Below, in pieces: positions 6,735-14,650 of a stretch of 22,739 nucleotides of DNA. The position numbers and the translations under genes were made by a program. The stretch covers positions 1 through 22,739 of the forward strand of contig SCUC01000695.1 of assembly GCA_004322375.1 (NCBI GenBank), read 5' to 3'. The stretch comes from Bacteroidota bacterium (GTDB taxonomy: Bacteria > Bacteroidota > Ignavibacteria > UBA10030 > SZUA-254). The notes beneath the pieces are model-generated. The model made no database searches. It saw only the letters and a list, made by a program, of their open reading frames with translations, and was not told the DNA's origin. How positions within the stretch are numbered: the stretch's first letter is position 1; each line of letters begins with the position of its first letter.

Positions 6735-8963
6735 ATGAACCCCGGACAAATCATAATATACATCGCGTTCTTTTCCTCGCTTGGCGCAGCAATTTCTTTT
6801 TTTATACAACAAAAGAAACCATCGTTATCTCACGTAAATAAGTCGGAGCGGCTGTTTCTTGTCAGCGGCATCATGGGGCTGATTGCTTCATGTATTCTGC
6901 TGTACGTAATTATTGCAGATCAATTTCAATACTCGTATGTAAGTAAATACAGCTCGTCTGACCAACCGTTAATTTACAAAGTATCGGCATTTTGGGCTGG
7001 CCAGGAAGGGACGTTTTTGCTATGGGGAGTTCTTACCGGAATTATGGGATTGGTATTATATAAAACGAGCAAAAAAGAAGATGCGTACTCGATGGGAGTA
7101 GTGAGCTTATTTGCGTCATTTCTTTATCTGATAATGATCGTGAAAAGCCCGTTTGAGACTGTCACAACCATCCCGCAAGATGGACAGGGGATGAATCCGT
7201 TGTTGATGAATCCATGGATGGCTATTCATCCCCCTATGCTGTTTGTAGGATATGCGGCGACGATTTTTCCCTTTGCTCTTGCACTTTCCGCTCTTGCCCG
7301 GCGAAATTTCACGGTATGGAATGAAGCGGGATTTGCCTGGACCTTGTTTGCTTCAGTCATGCTCGGCGCGGGTATCATTATCGGCGGCTTCTGGGCGTAC
7401 GAAACTCTTGGTTGGGGAGGGTATTGGGGATGGGATCCGGTTGAAAACTCATCGCTTGTGCCATGGATTACGTTGCTCGCGCTGGTTCATGGGTTACTGG
7501 TGTTCAAGGCAAAAGGAGGATTAGCGCGGGTGAACCTGTTTCTTGCCATCATCACATTTTTGTTGGTCTTGTACGCAACATTTCTGACGCGCAGCGGCGT
7601 GCTGGCGGATTTTTCCGTTCACTCCTTCGTGGACTTAGGAATTAATAATTATCTCATCGGCATTATGGTGTTGAGCAGCGCGGCCGGGTTTGGATTATTT
7701 GCAACGCGGTTCCGCGACATACAATCTTCGAAGCTCAATTTTTCAGGATTGAATCGAGAAGTCATGTTGGTATTAAGTCTTTTTGTACTTCTCGCGGCGG
7801 CGGCGTTCACGTTTGCCGGGATGTCATCTCCTATCCTTACAGGGTTGGTTGGAAAAGCTTCGCAGGTTGATACAACGTTCTACAATAAAGTGAATCTCCC
7901 CGTGGCAATCGCGATGGCGTTGTTGCTCGGTATTACTCCTTTTTTAAGCTGGACTGAGGAAAAAACATCAAGCATTCTCAAACGTTATTCGATGCCGCTT
8001 ATTCTGACGGCGTTATCTTGCGTGATAGCCTATGTCGCCGGTGTAACTTCTGCGGTTTGGCTTGTGTTCGTCGGTTCTGCCGCATTTGCGCTAATCAGCA
8101 ATAGTGTCATTATGTTCCGTCAATACCGCTCAGGATGGATTACACTTGGCGGACCGATTACGCATATTGGAGCGGCATTGCTTCTTATCGGTATTATCGG
8201 TTCAGGAAAGTTTGATCAAACAACACAAATTGTGCTACAACAGGGCAAGCCGGAAGATGTATTCGGCTATAAGGTTGTGTTCAAAGACATTATTGAACAG
8301 CCGAATGAAAAGCCGATTATGAGCTTACAGGTCATGGATGGAAACAATTCGTTTGATGCAAGTCCTATTTTGTATTACAGCCCTTATACTCAATCGTTGA
8401 TGCGGGAGCCGGATATTAAAGTATTTCCGTTGAAAGATTTATACTTATCGCCTCTCGAAGTAAAAGCAAACAGACAGAAAGATTCGCATCCCGTGCTGGA
8501 AATAGTGAAGGGAGAGAAGAAAAGTTTTGGAGGCTATGAAATTGAGTTTGTCGGATTCCAAACAGGGCAACATGGTCAGCCCGGCTCCATGGCAGTAGGC
8601 GCGTTGCTGAAAGTAACATCACAAGGGAAGGAACATGAAGTGATTCCTGCGATTACCATCAGTGAAAAGGGAGAGCAAGAGTATCTTTCTGCCGAGATGC
8701 CGCCGCTTCATAATCCGACGAAAGGAGTTGACAATCCTGTCATCACGCTTGCCGGTATGAGCGTAGAGGAGAAAAAAGTCATGCTCGCTTTTCACGGATT
8801 AGAAGGCGACACTCATTCGCAGGAGGGTATGTACGAGCTGATTCTCGAAGTAAGTATAAAGCCTTTGATGATGGTGGTCTGGACAGGCGTGGTCTTGATT
8901 ATCGGTGGAACTGCCATCGCGTTCGCGCGTCGTTTGAAGAACAATGGAGCAGCGCAGGCATAA
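6735..8963 (+). CDS. ccmF: CcmF/NrfE-type cytochrome c haem lyase subunit
   Basis: System I cytochrome c maturation: integral-membrane subunit that transfers haem from holo-CcmE to CXXCH motifs. The 742-aa length and many hydrophobic helices are typical. The tryptophan-rich WWD-type motif is WGGYWGWDP at 227-235. It is flanked by HPPMLFVGYA (from His 165), FLTRSGVLADFSVHSF and GGPITHIGAALLLIG, all characteristic of CcmF. A long periplasmic domain precedes a last helix near 715-735. No ccmA-E, G or H gene is nearby, so the rest of the pathway must be elsewhere. Its place inside a respiratory operon suggests co-expression with the multihaem load, or a paralogue dedicated to these cytochromes, as NrfE is to NrfA (inference). 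It starts 14 bp after the 11-haem gene. Confidence 0.93.
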   Translation: MNPGQIIIYIAFFSSLGAAISFFIQQKKPSLSHVNKSERLFLVSGIMGLIASCILLYVIIADQFQYSYVSKYSSSDQPLIYKVSAFWAGQEGTFLLWGVLTGIMGLVLYKTSKKEDAYSMGVVSLFASFLYLIMIVKSPFETVTTIPQDGQGMNPLLMNPWMAIHPPMLFVGYAATIFPFALALSALARRNFTVWNEAGFAWTLFASVMLGAGIIIGGFWAYETLGWGGYWGWDPVENSSLVPWITLLALVHGLLVFKAKGGLARVNLFLAIITFLLVLYATFLTRSGVLADFSVHSFVDLGINNYLIGIMVLSSAAGFGLFATRFRDIQSSKLNFSGLNREVMLVLSLFVLLAAAAFTFAGMSSPILTGLVGKASQVDTTFYNKVNLPVAIAMALLLGITPFLSWTEEKTSSILKRYSMPLILTALSCVIAYVAGVTSAVWLVFVGSAAFALISNSVIMFRQYRSGWITLGGPITHIGAALLLIGIIGSGKFDQTTQIVLQQGKPEDVFGYKVVFKDIIEQPNEKPIMSLQVMDGNNSFDASPILYYSPYTQSLMREPDIKVFPLKDLYLSPLEVKANRQKDSHPVLEIVKGEKKSFGGYEIEFVGFQTGQHGQPGSMAVGALLKVTSQGKEHEVIPAITISEKGEQEYLSAEMPPLHNPTKGVDNPVITLAGMSVEEKKVMLAFHGLEGDTHSQEGMYELILEVSIKPLMMVVWTGVVLIIGGTAIAFARRLKNNGAAQA

Positions 8964-10491
8964 TATCTCCGGCAATACGATGCGACAGCTGCTTGAACGA
9001 ATATTTCCGACATTAAGGAGGAAAGTTGCTTTTGCCCTCTTTCTTGTGATGCTGGTTGCAGGAGGCGCTTTCGTGTACATTGCGCAAAAAACCGGGTATA
9101 TGATGTTAGAGCAGCAGGCTCAGTTAAAAGCGCAAAACATTGCCGCAGTGCTGACCAACCACTTAGAGCACATGATGATTGAAGGGGGAAAAGATGCGGC
9201 ACATCAAGCGTTGATTTCTCTTACGACCTCACCTGATATCTTGAATGCCTATTTGTTAAAGAGCGATGGTACGGTTACTCTTGGTGCAGATAGCGCGGAT
9301 ACAACGAAATATTTCCCGGTGCAACAATTACAAGATGTCCTGGGCATTCAGGGTGAAAAATATTATGCAGTCGAAGAGAATGAACGTTTGGTTGAGTATG
9401 TCTTTATTCCTGTGAATAATAAACCGGCATGCTCTGCCTGTCATCGTGATAATCAATCCCTGCGCGGTTATTTTGCCGTCAAGCTCGCCGTTGATGATGT
9501 ACGGTCGGTTGCCATGCAGCACAGGGCTTCCAATATGCTTATGACGATTATAACGTTTGCAAGCATTGGAGTGATTACCTATTTCGCGTTGTCGTTGCTT
9601 GTTATCAGACCTGTTGGAACGCTTCATTCCTACATAAAAAAAATAGAAGAGAAAATTAAGCACCTTGAATCAGGCGAGCGGACGATGTTTCCATTGCTTC
9701 CGGAGCCTGTTGCCAACGATGAAATAGCCGATCTGATCAGAAACGTTAACAGGCTTGTCCAGCGGTTGAACGAAGCGAATGCAACGTTGATTGAAATGCA
9801 CCATGTTCAGCTCGAGCAGGCAGCAAAGTTAGCCTCGGTGGGAGAGATGGCAGCAAGCATGGCGCACGAAATCAAAAACCCGATTGCAGGGGTATTTGGA
9901 GCTGTTCAAATTTTCGAGAGCGAGCTTCAACCGGGCGACCCGAGGAAAGAGATTTTCTCCGAAATGAGAGTTCAGTTAGAGCGGGTGAATCATGCCGTCA
10001 CGGATTTGTTGAGCTATGCTCGTCCCACACCGCCGGTGTTTGAACATGTGAATCTGAACGACATTGTTCAACGTACCTGTACTATGCTTTCGAAACAAAT
10101 TAACGACCGGCAGATTACCGTACAAATGAACCTTGCCGATGATGTGGGTATGATTCAAGCGGATAAAAAACAGCTCCAGCAGGTAATATGGAACATTATG
10201 CTCAATGCCGTACAGGCAATGGAAGGACCGGGAATTCTTTCGTTATTCTCCGGAAAGGAAAACGGAGCCGTTAAGGTTGTCATCAAAGATACAGGACAAG
10301 GCATACCCCCTGAGTGTCTTCATGAAGTGTTCAAGCCGTTCTTTACGACAAAGCATAAAGGCACCGGGTTAGGAATGACGATTACGAAGCGTATTATCGA
10401 ACAGCACGGCGGCACGATTTTGATTGCGAGCGAGGTTGCTAAAGGAACATCCGTATCAATACTTCTTCCCCAATATCAAACAGGAGGGTAA
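8944..10491 (+). CDS. Sensor histidine kinase with periplasmic haem c motif
   Basis: Two membrane helices (about 27-48 and 198-221) bracket a periplasmic sensor of about 150 residues. Near its end is CSACH (163-167), in the context NNKPACSACHRDNQSLRGYF, a plausible single c-type haem site. HAMP-like linker sequence follows (222-275). The kinase core shows the H-box MAHEIKNP with His 308, the N-box around N417/N421, DTGQG (449-453), FKPFFTTK (463-470) and GTGLG (473-477). It belongs to the NtrB-like group that pairs with sigma-54 activators, and its partner gene follows after one base. The ATG at 8944 overlaps ccmF by 20 bp behind GAAGAA; the ATG at 8980 (MRQLLERIF) is an alternative just after the ccmF stop. 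Likely role: sensing redox state or a ligand at the haem (inference). Confidence 0.9.
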   Translation: MEQRRHNISGNTMRQLLERIFPTLRRKVAFALFLVMLVAGGAFVYIAQKTGYMMLEQQAQLKAQNIAAVLTNHLEHMMIEGGKDAAHQALISLTTSPDILNAYLLKSDGTVTLGADSADTTKYFPVQQLQDVLGIQGEKYYAVEENERLVEYVFIPVNNKPACSACHRDNQSLRGYFAVKLAVDDVRSVAMQHRASNMLMTIITFASIGVITYFALSLLVIRPVGTLHSYIKKIEEKIKHLESGERTMFPLLPEPVANDEIADLIRNVNRLVQRLNEANATLIEMHHVQLEQAAKLASVGEMAASMAHEIKNPIAGVFGAVQIFESELQPGDPRKEIFSEMRVQLERVNHAVTDLLSYARPTPPVFEHVNLNDIVQRTCTMLSKQINDRQITVQMNLADDVGMIQADKKQLQQVIWNIMLNAVQAMEGPGILSLFSGKENGAVKVVIKDTGQGIPPECLHEVFKPFFTTKHKGTGLGMTITKRIIEQHGGTILIASEVAKGTSVSILLPQYQTGG

Positions 10492-10492
10492 T

Positions 10493-11869
10493 ATGCGAGG
10501 CGAAACAATTTTGATCGTGGATGATGAAAAGCTGATTCGGTGGTCATTAAAGCATGAGCTGTCGAACGAAGGGTTTAGTATTTTAGAAGCGGAAAATATC
10601 GCCCGCGGAATCGAGTTGCTGAAAGAGCATGACCCGGATTTAATGATTCTTGACCAAAAGCTTCCCGATGGAGTCGGGGTGGATATGCTCGGGGAAATTA
10701 AAAAAGGAAAGTGGGTTCTTCCGGTCATCATGGTGACGGCGTATGATAAATCTGACGTAGCTGTTCAAGCGATGAAATTAGGAGCATTCGATTATGTTAC
10801 CAAGCCGGTGAATATCGAAGAATTGAAGATTGTGATTGAGAAAGCGCTCGAATCTACACGTCTCAAACGGCAGGTAGCTCACTACGTGAAGGAACGGGAA
10901 CGGCAGAACGGATTCTGCGGAATGATCGGCACGTCTCCCGTGATGAAACGTGTATTCGAACACATTACCCGCATAGCGCAAAGCAGTGGAACGACTGTTC
11001 TCATAACAGGCGATAGCGGCACGGGAAAGGAACTCGCCGCGCGCGCAATTCATTTCATGAGTGACAGAAAAGATAAACCGCTGATGTCGGTGAATTTTTC
11101 TGCATTGACAGAATCGTTGATTGAAAGTGAATTGTTCGGGTACGAAAAGGGCGCCTTTACAGATGCCAGGGCTCAGAAAAAGGGGTTGTTCGAGCTTGCG
11201 AATGGAGGGACAATTTTCTTAGATGAAATGGGGGACCTTTCAACAAAAATTCAAGTCAAGCTATTGCGCGTGATTGAACAAAAAACATTTCAACGCGTCG
11301 GAGGGACCACAGACATTACAGTTGACGTTCGCATTATTGCGGCGACGAATCAACCGCTGGAAAAATTGATGGAACAAAATCTTTTTCGCGCTGATTTGTA
11401 TTACAGGCTCAACGTCGCTTCGATATGTCTTCCCCCATTAACTGAGCGCGAAGACGACGTCTGGACGTTAGCCGAGTTTTTTATTCAGGAATTCAATCAG
11501 AAATTTCACAAAAAGTGTAAGGGAATAACACCGGAGACAAAACAGCTGTTCCTTACCCATCCATGGAGGGGAAATGTTCGCGAACTAAAGAACGTTCTCG
11601 AGCGTGCAATTTTGCTTAATGATTGTGAGTACATAGGTATCGAACAATTAGAGTTTGGCCATAGTCCGCAGAGCTCAGCTCAGTTGTCAGTGTCATTGCC
11701 ACCGTTAGGAGAGGAGAGTCCTTCTCTTTTCGAGATGGAAAAACAGGCGTTGCTACACGCATTAGAAAAGACGAACCATAATCAGACGCACGCAGCCCGA
11801 CTATTAAAAATCAGTCGAGACACGCTTCGGTACCGGATGAAAAAGCATGGAATTTATGCTCATGAGTGA
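10493..11869 (+). CDS. NtrC-family sigma-54 dependent response regulator
   Basis: The start at 10493 has a perfect AGGAGG in the preceding bases and follows the kinase stop by one base; the open frame extends upstream but that part overlaps the kinase. The receiver domain (1-120) has phospho-acceptor Asp 54, the acidic pair D10/D11 and Lys 104. The AAA+ domain has Walker A GDSGTGKE (173-180), Walker B FLDE (242-245), FRADLYYRL (299-307) and WRGNVREL (358-365). The sigma-54 contact loop reads GAFTDA (220-225), a variant of GAFTGA. A Fis-type helix-turn-helix closes the protein (about 430-452). It should activate sigma-54 promoters from enhancer sites when phosphorylated by the upstream kinase. 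The two palindromes at 11887 and 12478 are the obvious targets (inference). Confidence 0.95.
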   Translation: MRGETILIVDDEKLIRWSLKHELSNEGFSILEAENIARGIELLKEHDPDLMILDQKLPDGVGVDMLGEIKKGKWVLPVIMVTAYDKSDVAVQAMKLGAFDYVTKPVNIEELKIVIEKALESTRLKRQVAHYVKERERQNGFCGMIGTSPVMKRVFEHITRIAQSSGTTVLITGDSGTGKELAARAIHFMSDRKDKPLMSVNFSALTESLIESELFGYEKGAFTDARAQKKGLFELANGGTIFLDEMGDLSTKIQVKLLRVIEQKTFQRVGGTTDITVDVRIIAATNQPLEKLMEQNLFRADLYYRLNVASICLPPLTEREDDVWTLAEFFIQEFNQKFHKKCKGITPETKQLFLTHPWRGNVRELKNVLERAILLNDCEYIGIEQLEFGHSPQSSAQLSVSLPPLGEESPSLFEMEKQALLHALEKTNHNQTHAARLLKISRDTLRYRMKKHGIYAHE

Positions 11870-11905
11870 GTGAAAACACCCACTTTGGGTGATTTCACGC
11901 AGTGC
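11870..11905. promoter_or_regulatory. Enhancer-like palindrome 1 / hairpin
   Basis: GGGTGATTTCACGC at 11887-11900 is one base from a perfect palindrome. A 22-bp stretch around it (11884-11905) matches 12475-12496 at 20 of 22 positions. The same bases also form the right arm of a 12-bp inverted repeat (11870-11881 with 11887-11898, one mismatch), so the transcript could fold into a hairpin just after the activator stop. No T-tract follows. The palindrome centre lies about 90 bp upstream of the sigma-54 -24 GG, a normal distance for an NtrC-type binding site. Confidence 0.65.
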
Positions 11906-11982
11906 ATCTGATTCAAAAATTGAGGGGTGAAGAAAAGATGGCAAATATCTAAAAAAATGAGTCTTTTCTTGAACAAAAGTAG

Positions 11983-11998
11983 TGGCACAGAGGTTGCA
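11983..11998 (+). promoter_or_regulatory. Sigma-54 (-24/-12) promoter
   Basis: TGGCAC-N5-TTGCA is a perfect match to the sigma-54 consensus, with GG at 11984-11985 and GC at 11996-11997, exactly 12 bp apart. Transcription would start near 12009, about 20 bp before the receiver-protein ATG. An enhancer-like palindrome sits about 90 bp upstream. Confidence 0.85.
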
Positions 11999-12028
11999 GT
12001 TGTAACATGAAGTAGAATTAACAGATTT

Positions 12029-12463
12029 ATGGATTGTTACGAAGATAAGGATAATGAGAAAGAAGTACCAGTGTTGAGAAAATCAACACCTAAAATTCTC
12101 ATTGTTGAGGATGAACAACTTGTCCTTTGGTCTCTTTCTTTAGCTCTTTCTAAGGCAGGATTTGAAATTAACACTGTCAACAGCGCAGAAAAAGCCATTT
12201 TTGCAATACAATCCAACAGATATGACCTAGTTATAACCGATCTCAACCTACCAAAAGGAAGTGGTTACACTGTAGCATCGGCAGTGAAGCAGGTATCCTC
12301 TGCTACTCCTGTTATAATTACAAGTGCAATTAAAGAAATGGAGACCAATCTATCGTCAAGTCTAAGCGATGTAGAGGCATTCATTGAAAAACCATATGAT
12401 TTGAGCCAGTTAACGGAGCTAGTTCGTCAGCTATTGTCAATGGGAAGTGCGAAAAATGAATAA
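12029..12463 (+). CDS. Stand-alone receiver-domain response regulator (144 aa)
   Basis: A CheY-like receiver with no output domain, after a ~20-residue charged N-terminal tail. It has the acidic residues E27 and D28, phospho-acceptor D71 (LVITDLNLP), S99 in the TSA motif and K121 in EKP. Its first strand and helix (ILIVEDEQLVLWSLSLAL) resemble the receiver of the NtrC-type activator upstream, suggesting a shared origin. It has its own sigma-54 promoter, so it is probably induced by that activator. It could act as a phosphate sink giving negative feedback, or signal to a separate target (inference). The Shine-Dalgarno before 12029 is poor. A GTG at 12071 behind GAGAAAGAAG would remove the tail and keep the domain, so the start is uncertain. 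By eye it is more AT-rich than its neighbours. Confidence 0.85.
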   Translation: MDCYEDKDNEKEVPVLRKSTPKILIVEDEQLVLWSLSLALSKAGFEINTVNSAEKAIFAIQSNRYDLVITDLNLPKGSGYTVASAVKQVSSATPVIITSAIKEMETNLSSSLSDVEAFIEKPYDLSQLTELVRQLLSMGSAKNE

Positions 12464-12474
12464 TTTCAACACCT

Positions 12475-12496
12475 TTTGGGTGAATTCACCCAGTGC
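12475..12496. promoter_or_regulatory. Enhancer-like palindrome 2
   Basis: GGGTGAATTCACCC (12478-12491) is a perfect 14-bp palindrome. The surrounding 22 bases match the element at 11884-11905 with two differences. It starts 11 bp after the receiver-protein stop and its centre is about 87 bp upstream of a sigma-54-like element before the octahaem cytochrome gene. Probable binding site of the NtrC-family activator at 10493-11869 (inference). Confidence 0.65.
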
Positions 12497-12510
12497 CTTT
12501 CCTATTTTGT

Positions 12511-12565
12511 CAATAATGCAAAATTTTCTTTAATTGCCTTGAAAAAAGCCCCAATAATGCGAAAT
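12511..12565. repeat. Pair of 14-bp direct repeats, CAATAATGCRAAAT
   Basis: Copies at 12511-12524 and 12552-12565 differ at one base and are spaced 41 bp start to start, close to four helical turns. They lie between enhancer palindrome 2 and the putative sigma-54 promoter, so they could be binding sites for a second regulator such as an architectural protein. Function unknown. Confidence 0.55.
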
Positions 12566-12569
12566 ACTC

Positions 12570-12585
12570 TGGCATCAAATATGTA
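12570..12585 (+). promoter_or_regulatory. Putative sigma-54 promoter of the octahaem cytochrome operon
   Basis: TGGCAT-N5-ATGTA keeps the -24 GG (12571-12572) and the -12 G (12583) at correct spacing, but has T in place of the conserved -12 C. Alone this is a weak match. It is supported by enhancer palindrome 2, placed at nearly the same distance as palindrome 1 is from the perfect promoter at 11983. Confidence 0.45.
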
Positions 12586-12608
12586 CTATTCATTCTCAAA
12601 ATAGCATC

Positions 12609-13820
12609 ATGAATCGTACACTGTTCATAAATTTTGTAATTACTTTAGCCTGTTTATTTCTCTTTATGGGCGATTCCCCCACATCGGATATTACCATACT
12701 ATTTCCTCCAGGCGAGGAAACTGTTTCCTACGATCAAGGGCAGATTTTTCTAGTTTCTGCATTGAATGAATCGGTGCCGCAGCTATTGCTTTCCACGCAA
12801 TGGAATGTTGAGAAAGTAATTCCTATAAGCGTGAAAACTGAAAAAGAAAGTTTTCCAAGAGAATTTTATAGTCTCTTTCCTCAAAATACAACAGTCCAGT
12901 CAATCATTTATACCTTGAAACATTTCAACGGATATAGTCAACCGGAAACATTGAACTATGCGTATCAAGATACAGTGTCTATTAAAGCGTTATGGAAGAG
13001 AATTGAATTTGCAGAATGGGTAAAAAAATTGCTTACAAGCGATGCGATGGAAATTCTTTTCAATATCCGGGGCTGGCAGGATAGCTTGTACACCCCGACG
13101 TATGAGGATCCGATGAGTGAAGGGCGTACGTTGTACAAACTTTACGTGCAACTATTGCCGGGTAAAAACGAAATTTATGCATCAGCGTCTGAGAAGAAAA
13201 CCTCCGCCGCACTGTATGCGACAACGTTCGTGAATGAGGCAAAGGCTATTTCAGAACGCACAACGACGTTTCATAATTCGATTCTTGAACAAAGCTGCAC
13301 AAGCTGCCACGAGGGACTGCCAAGCGCAGACAGTGGCGCTTCCATGAATGCAGATTGTTCTCTCTGTCATAAAGAACGGACTGTCGGCGCGTTGATTCAT
13401 TCGCCGGTGGAAGCGAAGGAATGTGGAACATGTCATACGTGGTCTTCGGATAAAAAATCTGTAGTCGTTGAATCAGGTGTGCCGGAAACGTGTTTTGGCT
13501 GCCACTCAGAAATACAGGAGACCATAGATAATGCAACAGTGCCACATCCTGTTGCGAGTGAATGCGGGACTTGCCACTCGCCGCATAATAGCCGGGAGCA
13601 ACATTTACTGAAAGAAAATGTGTTTTTGCTTTGCACAAGCTGCCATGAAGATCATAAAATCAATCATCCTGTGGGCCGTCATCCGTTGCGGTTTGTTAAA
13701 AACTCAGAAACCGGCGAAGAACTTTCTTGCATTACATGCCACACGCCACACGGTTCTCACAATCAATCGCTTTTGAAGGTCGCGGGCGAACCAACTCAAA
13801 TTTGCAGCCAATGTCATTAA
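12609..13820 (+). CDS. Secreted octahaem cytochrome c with N-terminal beta-rich domain
   Basis: The protein has two parts. After a hydrophobic export signal (about 5-21), residues 25-220 carry no haem motif and begin with ITILFPPGEETV, typical of Ig-like or similar beta-sandwich domains. The C-terminal 175 residues hold eight CXXCH motifs at 230, 250, 272, 295, 319, 342, 374 and 399, several as doubled CXXCH units with following His (CHSPHN, CHTPHG). The final CH is the C-terminus of the protein. The next gene starts at a TAATG overlap and encodes an outer-membrane barrel, so a periplasmic or barrel-inserted partner role is likely. Eight haems is also the count of the periplasmic OmaB/OmaC cytochromes of Geobacter conduits, but I see no basis for calling homology. 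The signal cleavage site is unclear and no good lipobox is visible. Confidence 0.85.
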   Translation: MNRTLFINFVITLACLFLFMGDSPTSDITILFPPGEETVSYDQGQIFLVSALNESVPQLLLSTQWNVEKVIPISVKTEKESFPREFYSLFPQNTTVQSIIYTLKHFNGYSQPETLNYAYQDTVSIKALWKRIEFAEWVKKLLTSDAMEILFNIRGWQDSLYTPTYEDPMSEGRTLYKLYVQLLPGKNEIYASASEKKTSAALYATTFVNEAKAISERTTTFHNSILEQSCTSCHEGLPSADSGASMNADCSLCHKERTVGALIHSPVEAKECGTCHTWSSDKKSVVVESGVPETCFGCHSEIQETIDNATVPHPVASECGTCHSPHNSREQHLLKENVFLLCTSCHEDHKINHPVGRHPLRFVKNSETGEELSCITCHTPHGSHNQSLLKVAGEPTQICSQCH

Positions 13821-14650
13821 TGAAAAGGATATATATTGTCGGAGCTGTCACAGTTCTCTTCTCGTTAGGGAGCTACGGACAATTATTTACCGATCAAGGC
13901 CTCTTTAGCGGTTCAGGATTGACAGTAGTTCCTACAGCAACAGTTGTTCCTCCATCAGAGTTCAGACTTCAGGTTTCCCGGGTTCAACATGTGCAGGACA
14001 CCGAGCTCGGCATTAATGTGATAGGAGTTGGATATGGTTTATCGTCAACTCTTGAGGGATACGTACGATTGACAGGGGAACAGTTTGGCTCTGCTTTTTC
14101 ACAGGTAGGATACAGCTTTGGTGGAAAATTTCGGGTTCCCATGCTTATCCCGGGTATTCGCAGGTTAGCATTCTGGGTAGAATCCACAAATTCCGATATG
14201 TATCAACAGCCTGCTGCGTATCCAACAGAAGCGTTTCGATATGGAGCGATTGCGACGTTCGATTCTAATGGAATTCACCCTTCGCTCCTGCTTGGACTGG
14301 CAAGACTGAACAATAAAACGCGACCGCTTATCGGCGCCGGAGTGACCTACGCAGTAAGCCAGCGATCCCAGATCGGGTTTGAAGTGGCATACGGCTATCT
14401 CAATTCGACAAGCGTACAAATTATTGCAAGTGGCGCGACAAGGGTGTTTAAAAATATCAGCGTGCATTTCAGTCCGGGCTATGTCTCAAGTTTGGCAACA
14501 TCGTCATGGATGCTCTCCATGGGTATTTCGTTTTCGACAACCGATATAGATTTTCACCCTAAAACTGAAGTAGCCCCGCTCGACGAATTTCAGTTACCAT
14601 CATTTGAAGAAATCGAAAAACAATCAATCGAAGAAAAGAAAAATGAATAA
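13820..14650 (+). CDS. Outer-membrane beta-barrel protein (276 aa)
   Basis: The ATG at 13820 overlaps the cytochrome stop as TAATG and gives a signal peptide MKRIYIVGAVTVLFSLGSYG|Q; the upstream open frame lies inside the cytochrome gene. The body alternates polar and hydrophobic residues in short strands rich in Gly, Ser and aromatic residues (for example VIGVGYGLSSTLEGYVRLTG, FSQVGYSFGGKFRV, GAGVTYAVSQRSQIGFEVAY), as in barrels of roughly 10-14 strands. The last strand ends near WMLSMGISFS. A charged acidic/basic tail of about 45 residues follows, so the usual terminal aromatic residue is absent. Probable role: the sheath of a small porin-cytochrome conduit with the octahaem cytochrome (inference). 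Not assignable to a named family. Confidence 0.7.
   Translation: MKRIYIVGAVTVLFSLGSYGQLFTDQGLFSGSGLTVVPTATVVPPSEFRLQVSRVQHVQDTELGINVIGVGYGLSSTLEGYVRLTGEQFGSAFSQVGYSFGGKFRVPMLIPGIRRLAFWVESTNSDMYQQPAAYPTEAFRYGAIATFDSNGIHPSLLLGLARLNNKTRPLIGAGVTYAVSQRSQIGFEVAYGYLNSTSVQIIASGATRVFKNISVHFSPGYVSSLATSSWMLSMGISFSTTDIDFHPKTEVAPLDEFQLPSFEEIEKQSIEEKKNE

Noticed and set aside
10424..10492. Upstream extension of the sigma-54 activator frame
   Set aside because: It overlaps the kinase C-terminus, and a perfect AGGAGG precedes the ATG at 10493 where the receiver domain begins.
12609..12668. Lipobox in the octahaem cytochrome (TLAC)
   Set aside because: The Cys sits in the middle of the hydrophobic stretch and the -3 residue is wrong, so an ordinary export signal is more likely.
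13727..13819. Upstream extension of the small barrel frame
   Set aside because: It overlaps the octahaem cytochrome; the ATG at 13820 gives a normal signal peptide and a TAATG junction.
14604..14642. Upstream extension of the NHL lipoprotein frame
   Set aside because: It would place 13 mostly basic and polar residues before a standard lipoprotein signal; the ATG at 14643 is better.
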